Below, piece after piece: positions 8,416 through 16,338 of a DNA stretch of 64,000 nucleotides. Origin of the DNA: a virus; the IMG/VR virus record IMGVR_UViG_3300023174_000124, positions 20,860 to 84,859 of that record. The stretch is one strand, 5' to 3'. Both the position numbers and the translations under genes were made by a program. The notes beneath the pieces are model-generated. The model did no database searches. It saw nothing but the letters and a program-made list of their open reading frames with translations, and was not told the DNA's origin. Position 1 is the stretch's first letter, and each line of letters begins with the position of its first letter.

Positions 8416-9159
8416 ATGACCATTCATTATCAAAATAATAAAGTAGCTGTTAAAGTTGCAAGTGATGCCACTACTTATACTTTAACAAAATCTGATAGCA
8501 TCTATGTAGGTTATAGTGGTCAAACTATTAACTTACCTGCACCATCATCTGTTTTAGGTTCTAGATATGTGATTAAAGCACCTAGTAATATTTCATCTAC
8601 TATTACTGTTAATGCTTCTACTAATAGTTCTACTATTGATGGTTTAAATTCTTATCTCATGTATGATAAGAATGATACTTTAGAAGTAGTAGCTACAAGT
8701 AGTGGTTGGGTGAGAGTCAGTAACAGTGCTTCTTATATTTGCACAGGTAGGTTATCAGGTGATCAAACAATTACAAGTAGTGAAGATAACATTATTCACT
8801 TTCAAAATAATCAAACATTATCACTAGATCCTTTGAGCTGGTGGAATAATAGTACTTATAAATATCAGCCTACATTACCAGGGTATTATAATATCTGTTA
8901 TAGTGTATGGTTTGCAGCAGGTGCTTCTTCTTTAAACCAAATGAATATACAAATAAGAAAAGGACTAGATTCTGTTGCTATAACTCAATCACCTATTCCA
9001 ACATCTACAGGTGGGTCTTTATTTGCATCAAGCATCACCTATTTAAATGGTTCTACTGACTATATTCAATTTACAGCATATAGTTCTAATCCTACTTCTC
9101 ATGTAGTACAAGGTAGTGGGGCTAGTAATGGTACATATTTCACTGCGATTAAAGTTTAA
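8416..9159 (+). CDS. Tail-fibre-like protein with C1q/TNF-like C-terminal jelly roll
   Basis: 247 aa. The N-terminal ~105 residues are beta-rich (NNKVAVKVASDATTYTLTKS; YVGYSGQTINLPAPSS), resembling the repeat stems of fibre proteins. From ~130 onward the pattern ...YQPTLPGYYNICYSVWF... and the end NGTYFTAIKV fit a C1q-like jelly-roll head, a domain used by several phage fibres to bind surfaces. No SGNH esterase or chaperone domain is seen. It sits between the two genes that share an N-terminal anchoring domain. The receptor is unknown. Confidence 0.65.
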   Translation: MTIHYQNNKVAVKVASDATTYTLTKSDSIYVGYSGQTINLPAPSSVLGSRYVIKAPSNISSTITVNASTNSSTIDGLNSYLMYDKNDTLEVVATSSGWVRVSNSASYICTGRLSGDQTITSSEDNIIHFQNNQTLSLDPLSWWNNSTYKYQPTLPGYYNICYSVWFAAGASSLNQMNIQIRKGLDSVAITQSPIPTSTGGSLFASSITYLNGSTDYIQFTAYSSNPTSHVVQGSGASNGTYFTAIKV

Positions 9160-9174
9160 TATTGATTAAATAGG

Positions 9175-9200
9175 TAACTCTTTATAAACACAAGGAGTTA
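9175..9200 (+). promoter_or_regulatory. Hairpin enclosing a ribosome-binding site
   Basis: TAACTC at 9175-9180 pairs with GAGTTA at 9195-9200. The right arm contains part of the AAGGAG site for the gene starting at 9207, so folding would partly mask translation initiation. It is one of several such arrangements in the window. Confidence 0.4.
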
Positions 9201-9206
9201 TCAAAA

Positions 9207-10370
9207 ATGGCAAATTCATTATCTTTAAGAATTACTAATATCGGATCTTCATCTTCAATATATATAAGTGATATACATGATGGTAAAGATCAAAATGGTC
9301 GTGTCAATAATCGTAAACCATATCAATATGTACCAGCTAATGGTTCAGTAGTAGTGTTATTTACAGAACAAGTGAAGTATAGTTATGAGAATGGTGCAAT
9401 AAGATCATTTATAGATCAAGGTTTAATTGAGACCTTTTTTGTTATGGGGGAAGTAAATCTCTTAAGTACAGATGAAGATGGCAGTTATAAACTCAATGTG
9501 TCTTATGAAGGTAATACTTTTTATTTGAGAGATAACACTAATAGTGATGTTGGTACAAATATTAATGTAAAAGCAGGTAATTCTGTAGATGAAACAGGTG
9601 GAGACATTCAACTACAAGGTGGGAACTCGGACAATAATAATGGTGGTTATATAGGATTGACAGGTGGTGAAGGAACAAATGGTGGTACTGTGACCATATA
9701 TGGTGGTCGAGGTAGTACAGGAACTGCAGGTAATATTACTTTAGCAGCAGGGGATAAACCTACAGGTAATGGTGGTAGTGTAAATATATATGGGGGTCCT
9801 GCTTGGGTAGCAGGTGCAGAAGCAGGTGGTGTGAATATATATGGAGGTAATTCTATTACCACAGGTGAAGCTAGTATTAGTGGTTCAATTTTAATAGAAG
9901 CAGGTGGTATCGGTAATCCTGGTGTAGGTGGTTGGGTAAATACAGGTGGGGATGTCACAATTAAATCAGGTTTAGGGAATGGTGGTGGTCATAGTTCAGG
10001 TGATGTTATATTAGAACCTGTAGCTGGAGCAGGTGGTGCAAGTGATGGTAAAGTAGTCATTAAAAACTATGATGATGGTATCTTAGTGGTTTCGGGAGAA
10101 GATGTTATATCAAGTCCTTATGGTAGATTAGCATTTGTTATTAATGATGGGCAACATGGTACAAGTGTTGTATTAAATAGTAGTTTAATAACAGCAACAA
10201 GTCCTATTCTTGTAACAGTAGAATATCCTGAAGTATTAAATTTAACATTAGATAAAGCACCATATATAGCATCAAGAGTAAATGGTGTTAGTGCAACGAT
10301 TAAATTTGATTTAAATAATCAGAGTGGTGCACAAAGAACTTGTGCGATAAATTATATGATACTTGTTTAA
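9207..10370 (+). CDS. Glycine-rich fibre protein with shared N-terminal anchor
   Basis: 387 aa. Residues 1-80 repeat the anchor of the 186-aa protein (LSLRITNIG, HDGKDQNGR, YQYVPANG, ENGAIRSFIDQGLI). Residues ~125-290 are about a dozen imperfect repeats with GG followed by alternating strands (VTIYGG, VNIYGG, DVTIKSG), as expected of a beta-helical or interdigitated triple-stranded fibre. The last ~90 residues form a separate beta-rich tip. AAGGAG precedes the ATG; the stop is two bases from the stop of the convergent 156-aa gene. Confidence 0.7.
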   Translation: MANSLSLRITNIGSSSSIYISDIHDGKDQNGRVNNRKPYQYVPANGSVVVLFTEQVKYSYENGAIRSFIDQGLIETFFVMGEVNLLSTDEDGSYKLNVSYEGNTFYLRDNTNSDVGTNINVKAGNSVDETGGDIQLQGGNSDNNNGGYIGLTGGEGTNGGTVTIYGGRGSTGTAGNITLAAGDKPTGNGGSVNIYGGPAWVAGAEAGGVNIYGGNSITTGEASISGSILIEAGGIGNPGVGGWVNTGGDVTIKSGLGNGGGHSSGDVILEPVAGAGGASDGKVVIKNYDDGILVVSGEDVISSPYGRLAFVINDGQHGTSVVLNSSLITATSPILVTVEYPEVLNLTLDKAPYIASRVNGVSATIKFDLNNQSGAQRTCAINYMILV

Positions 10371-10372
10371 TA

Positions 10373-10843
10373 TTATTTCTTTTCCAAAAAGAGAATACTG
10401 TTATTTAAGAATTTAGGTAGCTCTCTATGAAGTTTATCTTTCACACCTTTTGCACCATATAGACTAGCAATATCCATTTCTTCTGATTTGCCAAATCTAG
10501 CAGTACCTTCTTTGAAGTATAATGCAATACTTACTGACATAGAAAAATTTCCACGATCTTCTGAATCATCTTGGAAATGTGCTATAAATTTCCAAGTATT
10601 AACAGGTTGTCTTGAAAACTCTGTTTGTGCAGGTAAAGAAAAAAGAATAATAACGGTATGTTCTTCTTTACCATATTTATTTTTCATACCTTCATCAAAT
10701 TTAATAATACTACCACCAATGTCTTTAACAGCATCTTTTAAACCTTGTTTAAAATTTGCCACTGCAGGTTTTAATAATGACTCTAAAAAAGCTATTCTTT
10801 TTTCAAGTTGTGCGATTTTGATTTCTGTTGCATTACGGTACAT
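10373..10843 (-). CDS. Unknown 156-aa protein
   Basis: The first ~40 residues form a coiled coil (EIKIAQLEKRIAFLESLLK), followed by an alpha/beta domain with HTVIILFSLPAQTEF and FSMSVSIALYFKEG. I do not recognise the family. The leader TAATG-type start follows CCTTT on the minus sense (AAAGGAG, seven bases upstream). It sits between the fibre island and a nuclease gene and may be a small structural or accessory protein. Confidence 0.7.
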   Translation of the reverse strand: MYRNATEIKIAQLEKRIAFLESLLKPAVANFKQGLKDAVKDIGGSIIKFDEGMKNKYGKEEHTVIILFSLPAQTEFSRQPVNTWKFIAHFQDDSEDRGNFSMSVSIALYFKEGTARFGKSEEMDIASLYGAKGVKDKLHRELPKFLNNSILFLEKK

Positions 10844-10866
10844 AATGACTCCTTTTTAAAATGAGA

Positions 10867-10890
10867 TTTATACTTAAGGATAAGTATAAA
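10867..10890. other. Nine-bp perfect hairpin between minus-strand genes
   Basis: TTTATACTT at 10867-10875 and AAGTATAAA at 10882-10890 are perfect inverted repeats with a six-base loop. It lies just after the stop of the nuclease gene and before the leader of the 156-aa gene. A weak T-rich stretch follows on the plus-strand side. Terminator, processing site or promoter element are all possible. Confidence 0.45.
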
Positions 10891-10894
10891 TGTT

Positions 10895-11326
10895 TTATTT
10901 AACACCATTTACAGCATCATCTGCTGTAAATTGATCTTTAGTTCCACCATCATATGACTTGGCAAAACCTTTTTCAATCATCAATTCACTTAAAGTCTTA
11001 GGTGCAGGTTGCCATTGGTCATCTAATGTCCAAATATCAGCCAAAGCACGACCATATTTATCAGGTTTATGACTCTTTAAGAGGACTTTCTTATCAAGAG
11101 CTTGTTCTCTGATAAAATCTCTACTAGCAATAGCGAGTTTCTTAACTGATTCATCTTCTGATTTCATTTCAGCAGTATCAATACCCATAAGACGAACTTT
11201 AGTTCTAATAGTTAAACTAAAACCAAGATCAATAGTAACTGTTAAAGTATCACCATCATATACTTCTAAAACATCAGCATAGTAAGTATAAGGTGAAGGG
11301 GGTAAGGTAGCTTTCTTTTTAGCCAT
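10895..11326 (-). CDS. Staphylococcal-nuclease-like (thermonuclease) protein
   Basis: 143 aa. The SNase fold motifs are all present: YDGDTLTV near residue 23, VRLMGIDTAE at 44-53, and DKYGRALADI at 89-98. Arg45, Asp50, Glu53 and Arg93 line up with the catalytic Arg35, Asp40, Glu43 and Arg87 of micrococcal nuclease, so it should be active as a Ca-dependent nuclease. No signal peptide is present, so it acts in the cytoplasm or inside the particle; degradation of host DNA is plausible. It is embedded in the virion gene block rather than in a replication module. Confidence 0.85.
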   Translation of the reverse strand: MAKKKATLPPSPYTYYADVLEVYDGDTLTVTIDLGFSLTIRTKVRLMGIDTAEMKSEDESVKKLAIASRDFIREQALDKKVLLKSHKPDKYGRALADIWTLDDQWQPAPKTLSELMIEKGFAKSYDGGTKDQFTADDAVNGVK

Positions 11327-11335
11327 GATATATTC

Positions 11336-11614
11336 TCAACTTTCAAGTAAGTGTTTATATGCTTCGTCAATAAGGAGAGCAGCATTATCAAGATTTCTAA
11401 GTGCTGTCTTAATATGTTCGTTAGAGTCTTCTTGTGAAATATTAATTCCACCTACATTAGTTTGTAATAAACTACCTGGTCCACTATAACCTAAAGAATT
11501 TCTAATTTGCATAAGGCTTAATTTCATTTGATAGACTTTAGCGATAGCTTCTTTAACATCTTTGGTCTTAGCTTTTTTAAGCATTGCTTTCTTGATAAAA
11601 TATTGCTTATTCAT
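11336..11614 (-). CDS. Small protein with tag-like N-terminus
   Basis: About 92 aa from the ATG at 11614, which has AAGGAGA seven bases upstream; an in-frame ATG at 11635 lacks a ribosome-binding site. The N-terminus MNKQYFIKKAMLKKAK resembles the shorter form of the tag seen on other proteins here (compare MLNKRAYIQRAMIRRAF). The rest is helical with a central SLGYSGPGSLLQ turn. No family recognised. Confidence 0.65.
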   Translation of the reverse strand: MNKQYFIKKAMLKKAKTKDVKEAIAKVYQMKLSLMQIRNSLGYSGPGSLLQTNVGGINISQEDSNEHIKTALRNLDNAALLIDEAYKHLLES

Positions 11615-11615
11615 A

Positions 11616-11644
11616 ATATCTCTCCTTATAAACATATGAGATAT
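11616..11644. promoter_or_regulatory. Hairpin enclosing a ribosome-binding site
   Basis: ATATCTC at 11616-11622 pairs with GAGATAT at 11638-11644. On the minus-strand transcript the GAGATAT arm next to the start contains the end of the AAGGAGAGATATT ribosome-binding site for the gene starting at 11614. Confidence 0.4.
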
Positions 11645-11647
11645 AAA

Positions 11648-11962
11648 CTATTTAATAATAGCAAATTGTTGTCTAAATACTTCAATAGGACTATTAGAAC
11701 TTCTTCTAATAGCCCATTCTACAAAATGATCTCCTACAACAAATCCTGTACTAAATTTCTCACCAACATAATAATAACCTACACTGTCTTTAATAGGTAC
11801 TCTTTCAGACATACCCACACGATATTTACCTTTATTTTTATCATCAGCATAAAAACTATAAGTGATGCTATAAGGGTCAAAAGGTCTATTTTTATCATCA
11901 GTAATGATAATCTTTAAGTCCCATTTATTAGGTGTGTCACCTTGTTTAAATATTACAGCCAT
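11648..11962 (-). CDS. Stand-alone Ig-like virion domain
   Basis: 104 aa, essentially one beta-rich domain. It is a stand-alone version of the N-terminal domain of the 295-aa protein at 5725-6612: FKQGDTPNKWDL against FKRGQTLSRGDL, and EWAIRRSSNSP against KWAIRELVNSP. Such duplications usually mark surface or adaptor domains of virion proteins. GGAG precedes the ATG. Confidence 0.7.
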   Translation of the reverse strand: MAVIFKQGDTPNKWDLKIIITDDKNRPFDPYSITYSFYADDKNKGKYRVGMSERVPIKDSVGYYYVGEKFSTGFVVGDHFVEWAIRRSSNSPIEVFRQQFAIIK

Positions 11963-11964
11963 TT

Positions 11965-11989
11965 TCTATCTCCTCTATATTGAGATAGA
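11965..11989. promoter_or_regulatory. Hairpin enclosing a ribosome-binding site
   Basis: TCTATCTC at 11965-11972 and GAGATAGA at 11982-11989 are perfect eight-base inverted repeats with a nine-base loop. On the minus-strand transcript the GAGGAGATAGA at the start of the 104-aa gene is partly inside the stem. Confidence 0.45.
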
Positions 11990-12139
11990 TTATAAACCTT
12001 TTAGAAATTCCTCTTTTGTTTCTTTAGTATAACCTAAAGCAAAAGCAATATCCCATAATAGTAGTAGTTCATCGGTGCTTAGACCTTGTTTAACAATAGT
12101 CTTGTTTTCCATAAGTTCTTTAATAGCGAGGACAAACAT
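11990..12139 (-). CDS. Small 49-aa protein
   Basis: An open frame from an ATG at 12139 to a TAA at 11990 fills the only gap between the 102-aa and 104-aa genes. The product starts MFVLAIKELMENKTIVKQ and contains DELLLLWDIAFALGYTKE, a plausible three-helix protein. Its ATG lies one base after the stop of the upstream gene, so translation is probably coupled; AGAAGA is the only ribosome-binding candidate. Size, fit in the gap and sensible composition support it. Confidence 0.6.
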   Translation of the reverse strand: MFVLAIKELMENKTIVKQGLSTDELLLLWDIAFALGYTKETKEEFLKGL

Positions 12140-12140
12140 A

Positions 12141-12449
12141 TTAATCTTCTAAGCCATGTTTTTTAAGAAACTTATAAAGTTCTTTTTTAAATGTTTTTAC
12201 ATTTTCATCAGTGACTTCATCAGGCTTAAAACATAGTTGCTTGTTTTTAGAAATAACGCCATCATCAATGTTAATTCTTTTAATTTTAAATCTTGTTTGA
12301 CCCTTGCTATTAAAGTAGTATTTAACATAGACTTGGTTTAAGAAATTCAATTTACCTTTTTCTTTTAATTTAGGAATAGCGTCTTCAGTGCAAGGTAGCA
12401 TTTCTCTAAGGCAGTCAAATATAGGTTGCATTTTAGGATTAAGTTCCAT
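12141..12449 (-). CDS. Unknown 102-aa protein
   Basis: Small basic alpha/beta protein (KMQPIFDCLREMLPCTEDAI at the start; RFKIKRINIDDGVI centrally; a helical C-terminus FKKELYKFLKKHG). AAAGGATATACAC precedes the ATG, and the AAAGG is part of a CTTTGAA/TTCAAAG inverted repeat. No known family recognised. It lies among small virion-block genes and may encode a minor structural or regulatory protein. Confidence 0.7.
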   Translation of the reverse strand: MELNPKMQPIFDCLREMLPCTEDAIPKLKEKGKLNFLNQVYVKYYFNSKGQTRFKIKRINIDDGVISKNKQLCFKPDEVTDENVKTFKKELYKFLKKHGLED

Positions 12450-12481
12450 GTGTATATCCTTTGAATGAAAGTTTCAAAGTA

Positions 12482-12811
12482 TTATACAAAACTTACTTTC
12501 ATACCACGAACAGAATCTATATTAATTGTATATTCTCTTACAAGTCTTTCATCTGCCATATTAGTAGCACTAACTCTTATATATAGAGTATAACCTGCAG
12601 TGCTTTCAGGGATAGTAATAGAAGCCGTCCATGAAGAAGGTTCATCTTCATCGAGGACTTCCATAGCTTGATTAACAAGGAGATTGTTAATAGAGCCATC
12701 ATCATTAAATTTATAGAGTGTATAAACAGCATCTTGGACGAGGATGGGAATACCTTCAGCAGTGGTGAAGAAAACATTATGTGAATAGACATCACCTTCA
12801 TAAATAGCCAT
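12482..12811 (-). CDS. Small Ig-like virion protein
   Basis: 109 aa, beta-rich (VYSHNVFFTTAEG, AVYTLYKFNDDG, WTASITIPESTAGYTLYIRV). The layout matches an Ig-like or BppU-type N-terminal domain and distantly resembles the domains at 5725-6612 and 11648-11962: start of strand, D-x-x-Y-x-x-Y, then a G-x-Y strand. GGAGAATA precedes the ATG. A virion-surface or baseplate adaptor role is inferred. Confidence 0.6.
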   Translation of the reverse strand: MAIYEGDVYSHNVFFTTAEGIPILVQDAVYTLYKFNDDGSINNLLVNQAMEVLDEDEPSSWTASITIPESTAGYTLYIRVSATNMADERLVREYTINIDSVRGMKVSFV

Positions 12812-12812
12812 A

Positions 12813-13058
12813 TTATTCTCCGTCTTTACACATATGTGTTAATGCTTTCATAGATCGTATTTCATCAACGAAAGTGAGAGCAGGAACGAGAGCACTTCTG
12901 TTGAAGTATTCTTTTTTAAGTTCTTTAATAGTACCAGAGTCATTGAAAATGAAAAATATTTTTTTACCTTCGACTTCAGTACCTAAAAGAGGAACACCGA
13001 CCGTCTTTAAGAAAGAGGCGAAATATAAGTCGGAGGTTTTATATTTTTCAGTGTTCAT
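12813..13058 (-). CDS. DUF5659-like small protein
   Basis: 81 aa. The pattern YKTSDLYFASFLKTVGVPLL...FFIFND...ELKKEYFNRSALVPALTF resembles DUF5659-type small proteins found in phages and bacteria, whose function is unknown. The ATG overlaps the TGA of the upstream 69-aa gene (ATGA), so translation is coupled. Confidence 0.6.
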   Translation of the reverse strand: MNTEKYKTSDLYFASFLKTVGVPLLGTEVEGKKIFFIFNDSGTIKELKKEYFNRSALVPALTFVDEIRSMKALTHMCKDGE

Positions 13059-13264
13059 TTTTGGATACTCTTAACTTGGTCTATAATTTGTTTAGTCTTT
13101 TTGCTTTCTGTGTTATAGACAATTTGATTATCTTTCCATTCAGCAACTTGTTCTCCCCATGTAGCGAGGAGTTTAAGACCATCAGAAACAAAGCATCTAG
13201 ATTCAGATGTAGTTTTATTGAAAAATGCTTGGATAACCTTTTTATCAGCGAGATTCAATTTCAT
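13055..13264 (-). CDS. Unknown 69-aa protein
   Basis: Begins MKLNLADKKVIQAFFNKTTSES, then a short beta segment (CFVSDGLKLLATWGEQVAEWKDNQIVY in the centre). Very small proteins of this pattern occur in other large phages without known function. AAGGAT precedes the ATG. Overlaps the following 81-aa gene by four bases. Confidence 0.65.
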   Translation of the reverse strand: MKLNLADKKVIQAFFNKTTSESRCFVSDGLKLLATWGEQVAEWKDNQIVYNTESKKTKQIIDQVKSIQK

Positions 13265-13281
13265 AAGATTAAAAATCCTTA

Positions 13282-14013
13282 TTAGGCATTTGGATTGTAA
13301 ACAGTACCGTCACTGTTATAGATAGCGATACAGTTATTAGCAACACCCTTATAGGTGAAGTTATCGGACAACATAACAGACAAAGCACCTTTAGCAGCAG
13401 ATACAGCAATATCACTAGCTAAGACACGATTATTCTTTTCACCTGAGAAGTAATCATCAATATCAATAACAGCGATAGGTGTAAAGATACCATCAGCATT
13501 TTGGACTTGATGACTTGCAGGAAGAGAGAAAACAGCACCTGTTAGAATAGCGAGAATATCAGCAAGTCTAGCAGTAGAAGATCTAAGACCGATACCATTA
13601 AGATCACCACCAGCAGTATTTGCTTGAATGATAGCATTAAGAGCAGCAGTAGTAAGAGTATTGCTTGTTTGCATACGAGCGATAATAGCGAGAGCGATAG
13701 CATTAGCTTCACTAGCGGTAAGTGCATGGTCATCATCAGTTAAAATATCAACATCTGGACCATCAAAGAAAGCACCACCAACGGTAGCGATAAGATAAGC
13801 AGCAAGACCACTAACATTATTTCTAATAGTTCTAGTATTACCATTAGAAGAAGTAGCAACGGTACTATTAGCAGGTTGTGTTAAATAGAAAGGACCCTGA
13901 GGATAAGCATCAATAACAGGGTTAAATTGAGAAGGGTTAGGAAACAAATCTCTAATTTGAAGAGTAGCATTAGGAATGTCATCTCTTGTAACAGTAATAT
14001 AAACGATAGCCAT
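13282..14013 (-). CDS. Virion structural protein, paralog A
   Basis: 243 aa. It is paralogous to the next gene: both start with a strand and RDDI, then L-Q-I-x-DL-x-x-N-x-SQ, then YPQGP-x-YL, and both end with CIAIYNSDGTV or CVIYLNDGTV. The middle is Ala-rich and helical (EANAIALAIIARMQ). The family is familiar from virion proteins of other large phages; the precise role is unknown. AGGAGATATAGAAA precedes the start. Confidence 0.7.
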   Translation of the reverse strand: MAIVYITVTRDDIPNATLQIRDLFPNPSQFNPVIDAYPQGPFYLTQPANSTVATSSNGNTRTIRNNVSGLAAYLIATVGGAFFDGPDVDILTDDDHALTASEANAIALAIIARMQTSNTLTTAALNAIIQANTAGGDLNGIGLRSSTARLADILAILTGAVFSLPASHQVQNADGIFTPIAVIDIDDYFSGEKNNRVLASDIAVSAAKGALSVMLSDNFTYKGVANNCIAIYNSDGTVYNPNA

Positions 14014-14031
14014 TTTCTATATCTCCTATGA

Positions 14032-14766
14032 TTAAATATCGGCACTAGTGAAAACAGTGCCATCATTAAGATAGATGACACATAAAGGGTTACCATTCCC
14101 ATTAGCTGGGTGGTTAATACCATTTGGATTAACTTCTTGAAGAGAAGGAGTTCTATCAGCACCATAGGAATTAACCACATTGGTGTATTGATATAATTGA
14201 CCTGAAGCAAGACTTTCAACCCAAGCAGTATCTCCTGTTACAAGTCTTCTATCACCTGGAATAGGAAAATTAGAAGAACCTATAAGTAGAGGAACATGGA
14301 CACCACCATCTTCAATAGTGGTATTGGCAGAAACTACAAATTTCTCGCCAGATAATATCTTGATGAGATTTTCAACATCATCCCCATAATGATAATCTCC
14401 GTTAATATCTGCTTGTAAATCTGCTTCGAGGTTATCGAGGTCTTCAGCTGCATATGCTTTATTTACAATATATTCAGCAACTTCAATAGCTTGAGCTAAA
14501 GTTAAAGATGCACCATCATTATCCACTTGTGTAAGAACATAAGCAGTAAGACCTGTGGTTTGGAGAGCGATTTTAATATCGCCTCCAACTGATTTTAATC
14601 TTGGAGCAAGTCTTCCATAACTATTTACATCAATAGGTCTAAGATAGATAGGTCCTTGAGGATAAGGCTCAATGTGGCTTCTAGCTTGAGATTTATTGAA
14701 GTATAAGTCAGTAATCTGGACAGAACCTGCTTGAATATCATCTCTACGGACAACAATATAAGGCAT
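14032..14766 (-). CDS. Virion structural protein, paralog B
   Basis: 244 aa. Shares N-terminal (VVRRDDIQAGSVQITDLYFN; EPYPQGPIYL) and C-terminal (LCVIYLNDGTVFTS) segments with the 243-aa protein encoded immediately downstream, with divergence in the middle, so the two arose by tandem duplication. Predicted mixed alpha/beta. AGGAGTTCTCAA precedes the ATG. Head or tail decoration is possible; nothing in the sequence decides. Confidence 0.7.
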   Translation of the reverse strand: MPYIVVRRDDIQAGSVQITDLYFNKSQARSHIEPYPQGPIYLRPIDVNSYGRLAPRLKSVGGDIKIALQTTGLTAYVLTQVDNDGASLTLAQAIEVAEYIVNKAYAAEDLDNLEADLQADINGDYHYGDDVENLIKILSGEKFVVSANTTIEDGGVHVPLLIGSSNFPIPGDRRLVTGDTAWVESLASGQLYQYTNVVNSYGADRTPSLQEVNPNGINHPANGNGNPLCVIYLNDGTVFTSADI

Positions 14767-14807
14767 TTGAGAACTCCTATTATACTTATTACTAATACAT
14801 TAAAATA

Positions 14808-14837
14808 TATAAATAAAATAAACTCTTTATTAAGAGT
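14808..14837 (-). terminator. Hairpin terminator at the end of the 245-aa gene
   Basis: ACTCTT at 14822-14827 and AAGAGT at 14832-14837 form a six-base stem with a four-base loop that contains the stop codon of the 245-aa gene. On the minus strand it is followed by the T-rich TTATTTTATTTATATATTTT, as in intrinsic terminators. The next minus-strand gene starts about 40 bp further on. Confidence 0.5.
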
Positions 14838-15567
14838 GATTAACCATAGCCATTCTTACAGAGAATCTGACTTCACCTACAGTGCCACCCTCAGTAGCAG
14901 TAGGACTACAACCTACAATAATTTCAGGAGCACCACCACCTGTTAAACTGACTTCACTATAAGGTCTAATAATAGTAGGGTTTAGACCTGGATGGAAAGT
15001 AGTATATAATTCTTGGTCAGGGTCAAGATTAGTGATATTGATTGTATGAGAGAAGTAAGGAAGCATAATATCCATACAACCTGCACCCATAGTATCAGGT
15101 TCGGAAGCTAGGATAGGAGCATTACCTGTAAATGTAAAAATAGGGTGAGCAGTGGTGAAGAAATCGTAAGGAGGGACAGCAATAATCGGACCCCATTCGG
15201 AATAAGTAGTAGGGTTATGTTTATATCTACCTCTTAGGCGAACGAATAAAGATTCACCATCGGAAGGGATTCTAGTATCACCTGCGACATAAGTAGTAGC
15301 ATAGTCACCAAGATCAAAAACAAAACGAGTATTGTTTCTTTTAGATTCTTCAGGTTGTATTCTAGTAGTTTCAATAGCAGGTGATTGAAAAGAACCTCCG
15401 ACTCTGACTTCAAACATTAATCTAGGAGCATTAAAAGCAGTATTGACATTACTAGCACCTGAAACTTGAACGATATCAAAACCTCTGAGTAATTCATTAC
15501 GAATACTCATATCAATAAGACCTTTAGAACGATAATTAAAACTAGCGGCTAATCTACCTCTGGACAT
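14830..15567 (-). CDS. Virion structural protein, beta-rich
   Basis: 245 aa without membrane segments, rich in beta strands (FDIVQVSGAS, RLMFEVRVGG, FVRLRGRYKH, EVRFSVRMAMV). It lies at the head of the run containing the 243/244-aa paralogs, with AAGGAG before the ATG. Composition and position fit a capsid or tail surface protein. No specific family recognised. Confidence 0.65.
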   Translation of the reverse strand: MSRGRLAASFNYRSKGLIDMSIRNELLRGFDIVQVSGASNVNTAFNAPRLMFEVRVGGSFQSPAIETTRIQPEESKRNNTRFVFDLGDYATTYVAGDTRIPSDGESLFVRLRGRYKHNPTTYSEWGPIIAVPPYDFFTTAHPIFTFTGNAPILASEPDTMGAGCMDIMLPYFSHTINITNLDPDQELYTTFHPGLNPTIIRPYSEVSLTGGGAPEIIVGCSPTATEGGTVGEVRFSVRMAMVNHS

Positions 15568-15627
15568 AGAAATTCTCCTTAAAACATAATTGTATATATA
15601 TAGATATTATATAAATCAATTAAGGTC

Positions 15628-16011
15628 TTATTTGCTTTCTTTTTTCACTAGGTCATTATAGCTTTCAGTATTTTTACCTTTAGATTTAGCTAATTTTTGA
15701 GCATCTGACCAGGAATCTACTCTTTCACCATCGACATTGGGGACTAGAGTGACCCCTGGTGCTTCTTTTTTCATTTCATCTTGTTTAATGGTAGCTTTGC
15801 TTCTCCGAGCTTCCATTTGTTTTTTAATACGGCTATTTTTATCACCCCAATCATCGCCTTTAAACATAACTTGGGGCATAGCAGGTATTTTATTACATAT
15901 AGTATCTGGACCACAATCTAAACACACTTCAGGTGTAGAAGATTCTGACATTTTTTTAGTGACTTCAAATTCTAAATCGCACTTAGGGCATTGATATACA
16001 TAAGTAGGCAT
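15628..16011 (-). CDS. FmdB-type zinc-ribbon protein
   Basis: 127 aa. The N-terminus MPTYVYQCPKCDLEFEV and a second CLDC pair (Cys8, Cys11, Cys30, Cys33) match the FmdB/CxxC zinc-ribbon family of putative regulators. A VMFKGDDWGDKN segment near residue 50 is also typical of that family. The rest is charged and probably disordered. AAAAAGGAG precedes the ATG. Its role in a phage is unknown; nucleic-acid or protein binding is likely. Confidence 0.75.
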   Translation of the reverse strand: MPTYVYQCPKCDLEFEVTKKMSESSTPEVCLDCGPDTICNKIPAMPQVMFKGDDWGDKNSRIKKQMEARRSKATIKQDEMKKEAPGVTLVPNVDGERVDSWSDAQKLAKSKGKNTESYNDLVKKESK

Positions 16012-16038
16012 AAGATAAACTCCTTTTTGTTAATCACA

Positions 16039-16338
16039 CTATACCGATTTTATTTTTTTTAAAACAGCATAAGTATGTTTACATAATCTGTTTTCACCTT
16101 CAGGGTCAGTCTTTTTAGGTTTAGTAGCAGTGCCTTGAGGTGAACCTAATAAATACCCGTCTGTTTTTGCATGATACTCACAACCTTGATATACCCAGAA
16201 CCCACAAGTACAATTTATAAAGATATTCTTATCTTGATCTACCTCTAAATTAACCTTTTCATCACCTATAGAAAATGTATTTTTAGTACCTCTGCCTTTA
16301 TATTCTCCCTCAACATCTAAAACTTTGCTTTTTTTTTT
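16039..16338 (-). CDS. SWIM-type zinc-finger ORF in the -1 frame of the preceding gene, no own start
   Basis: Starting at a run of ten A on the minus strand (16329-16338), the -1 frame is open for about 96 codons to a TAG at 16039. It encodes KVLDVEGEYKGRG, then CTCGFWVYQGCEY and, about 40 residues on, CKHTYAVLKKI: the CxC...CxH arrangement of a SWIM zinc finger. The sequence is clearly protein-like, yet no ATG, GTG or TTG exists in this frame between an upstream TGA and the domain. It must therefore be made as a frameshift extension of the 332-aa gene, or the run length is a sequencing error. SWIM domains bind DNA or protein. Confidence 0.65.
   Translation of the reverse strand, partial: KKKSKVLDVEGEYKGRGTKNTFSIGDEKVNLEVDQDKNIFINCTCGFWVYQGCEYHAKTDGYLLGSPQGTATKPKKTDPEGENRLCKHTYAVLKKIKSV

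Noticed and set aside
9658-9663. TTGACA hexamer inside the fibre gene
   Set aside because: No -10 box at suitable spacing and located in repetitive coding sequence.
9647-9958. Proline-rich open frame on the minus strand
   Set aside because: It is the mirror of the glycine-rich repeat of the 387-aa fibre gene (GGN codons read as PPx on the other strand) and has no ribosome-binding site.
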